A DNA stretch of 64,000 nt, from the NCBI RefSeq assembly GCF_000003855.2, contig NW_003101680.1:5934613-5998612 (forward strand), in the 5' to 3' direction. Shown in pieces: positions 62,169 to 64,000 of the stretch. The stretch's first letter is position 1; each line of letters opens with the position of its first letter. A program made the position numbers and the translations under genes. Source of the DNA: Blastomyces gilchristii SLH14081 (lineage: Eukaryota; Ascomycota; Eurotiomycetes; Onygenales; Ajellomycetaceae). The notes under the pieces are model-generated. The model searched no databases and had not been told where the DNA came from. It saw only the letters and a program-made list of their open reading frames with translations.

Positions 62169-63330
62169 TGTCGCCTCTGCTTTCATTACCAGCTCTCCCT
62201 GTTTCAAGGAGATGTTGTGTAGGCTTAATAAATCATGTTTCTCAGTGTGTACACTCCCGCCCTTCTTACTGACTCTCAGAATGATTTATTGTATGAAGAC
62301 TGTGTATAACATGACTATCTGAAGCTCAGTCACAGATGCTGATTATTACATTCATTTTAAATATTTCTGATAAGACAATTGTTCATTTATATCAGAGAAT
62401 CACCTCTCTTCTCAACAGTGTTAAGATTGTAAGTCTTTTTCTTTTTCATCTTTTCTTTCTGATACTGATCTTTCTGTTCTTAGAAGAAATTATTATGAGT
62501 TTTGCTGTGCATGAAGTTGTGATATTCACAGATATCAAGAAGCTTTTTACAACTGTAAAGTTCAATATCACAGAGATATCTGCTCTGATGAATTTCTTTG
62601 AGATGATAGATTCATATCAGTCTATTCTCTGATATCTGATATTCAACTTTGTAATGCAGATAAAAGATATCTGTGTTTTCAGAAATGAGAATGCAGATAT
62701 TGTACTCTTTTACACTCACAGATGTGAGGCTTGTACATCTTATCTAAGATATTGTTATGAAAATGAGCTGTTTGCACACTGTGTTCTGCTTTCTGCATTT
62801 CTCTGTGTCTCTCTCTCTCTTTCTGAGAAGTCTTGTGTGTGTTGTAATTATGTGTACAACTCTAAGATCAGTGAGTGTTTGTTTAATAACTGTTCTCATC
62901 TCTGATTTTGTGATTTTTGTACACTAACAATGATTCTTAGTTGCTTCAGTATCAGAAGCTATTCTAATTGAAGATGATAATACTGCTGAGACTACTCTCT
63001 TCTATTCTCAAGCTTCTTCTATCACTTTCTCTCTCTTCTCTGCAGAGAAGATTGTGTGCATACTGAGTTGTAAGTATTTGACTCTGAATGACTTCTGCTG
63101 TTATTTGTCTGATTCTGTGTCTTCTTCTTCTTCTGTTTCTTCTGTCTTCACTTCTTCTGCTCTGACTCCTGGTTCTGCAAGTTCTGTGCTCTTCTTCAAT
63201 TTTTCTACATATACATGTACACATTTCTATATTGACATTTCAGTCAATCTTGTAATAAATGACATTAATGTTGTACACAGAGTGGTAGAGAAATTGAAGA
63301 TGTACACAGTGTTGTTATGAGAGTAGCTTA
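62169..63330 (+). pseudogene. Decayed coding-like sequence, part 2, Cys-rich segment
   Basis: After MITE-5 the sequence continues with short open frames: 62336-62632 (hydrophobic, then a DIKKLF...NITEISALMNFFEMID block), 62654-62905 (Cys-rich, with CEAC, CVCC and spaced Cys) and 63054-63320 (Ser-rich, then hydrophobic). The paired CxxC motifs suggest a former zinc-binding region. Transitions and frameshifts obscure the gene, and introns cannot be placed. The relation between the pieces is inferred from their order and common decay. Confidence 0.4.
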
Positions 63331-64000
63331 TGACTCTTGAATTTCTTACAGATCTTGAGTTTTGAGATTTTCTTTGTTTTTAGCATTTTTCAGATGATGT
63401 GATGTTGAAAATAGATTAAATGTGTGATGTATGAAAATAAATAAGATATGTATGATAACATTTGTCTTTTACAGCTGACTCTTACAGTTAATAATCAATT
63501 CATTATCTCTTTTCTTTTCTTATGCTTTTTCTTTATCTGCTAGTTACAACTCTTACATGATCTCTATATGATACAGTGTTCAGTAACTAGATTCAGCAGC
63601 TTTCATCTTTTGTAATTCTGTCTCATGTATTATACTGTCTCTCTTCATCTGCTCAGATTACTACAGTGAACAGCTCATTGAAACTAATCTCATCTGATCT
63701 CTGAGTGTTCTCAGGGATTGAGATGACTTGATCTCATATATCTGCAGATGTTTCAGATAGTTCATTCTCTGTAATCTCTGCAATTGAACTAATGTAAACA
63801 GTTAAATCTAACTCTGAATCTCTTTTTCTTCTGTAATCTGATTCACATGCAAGTCTGCTGCTTTGAGACTGCTCTTTACTACATTGTATTCACTGTCTGC
63901 AGCATGTTATCATACAATCAGCTACAGTCTCATCACCTATTAAAGTGTGATATTCATCTGATTTCTTCATTTCTTCTTATTCTTTTCTTATAATTGTGAA
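63331..64000. other. Right edge, AT-rich sequence without a recognised feature
   Basis: No ORF over 60 codons and no match to the LTR, LINE or MITE families of the window. It is CT-rich in places and shows the same lack of CC, GG and CG as the mutated repeats, so it is probably part of another decayed repeat running past the edge. Confidence 0.4.

Noticed and set aside
62964..63224. Arg-rich minus-strand 86-codon frame
   Set aside because: It is antisense to a Ser-rich stretch, with no recognisable motif.
1..64000. CRISPR array, rRNA genes or telomere repeats
   Set aside because: No regularly spaced short repeats, no rDNA blocks and no TTAGGG-type arrays are visible. The repeats present are dispersed transposons.

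Overview
The window looks like one stretch of the AT-rich, transposon-packed compartment of a filamentous ascomycete (Pezizomycotina-type) genome. The evidence is Ty3/gypsy chromoviruses with C-terminal chromodomains, a Tad/I-type LINE encoding RNase H, hAT-like MITEs, heavy C-to-T and G-to-A decay of every repeat (RIP-like), and one intact FunK1-type fungal protein kinase gene. The species cannot be named from sequence alone.

Layout: 77-8205 is a near full-length LINE on the minus strand (LINE-A) holding a 506-bp MITE. 8206-11630 is the only clearly unmutated gene island; it has the 852-codon FunK1 gene (8689-11247, minus), a tandem repeat just downstream and a GC-richer promoter region. 11636-23853 is a MITE remnant broken by a gypsy chromovirus (G1a, 11697-23635), which itself carries a MITE and a complete second copy of the same family in reverse orientation (G1b, 15643-21419). 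23854-37233 is a further MITE split by a 12.9-kb gypsy element (G2, 24133-37001, two 543-bp LTRs, 5-bp TSD). G2 in turn holds a 5-kb retroposed insert (29931-34950) whose first 748 bp are a tRNA-headed, SINE-like sequence and whose remainder is a 5'-truncated LINE. 37554-43626 is LINE-B (plus strand, with a 100-N gap, an internal duplication and another MITE). 43627-48829 is a third chromovirus (G3). 48830-56313 is LINE-C (minus). 56314-60640 is a 5'-truncated G1 copy (G1c) followed by two tandem G1 LTRs. 60641-64000 is non-LTR, non-LINE sequence: a short unmutated patch, then decayed coding-like sequence of unknown identity carrying a fifth complete MITE.

No transposable element here retains an intact gene. 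Reverse-transcriptase YxDD motifs, zinc-knuckle Cys/His residues and the protease DSG are hit by transitions, and Trp codons have mostly become TGA. The target-site duplications are very well preserved and give a relative insertion order. Three points deserve follow-up: (1) the preference of the hypermutation for CpC and CpG over the classical CpA context; (2) the tRNA-SINE-like/LINE chimera flanked by one 15-bp TSD; (3) the variable 5'-UTR monomers of the LINE, one array of which coincides with the assembly gap.
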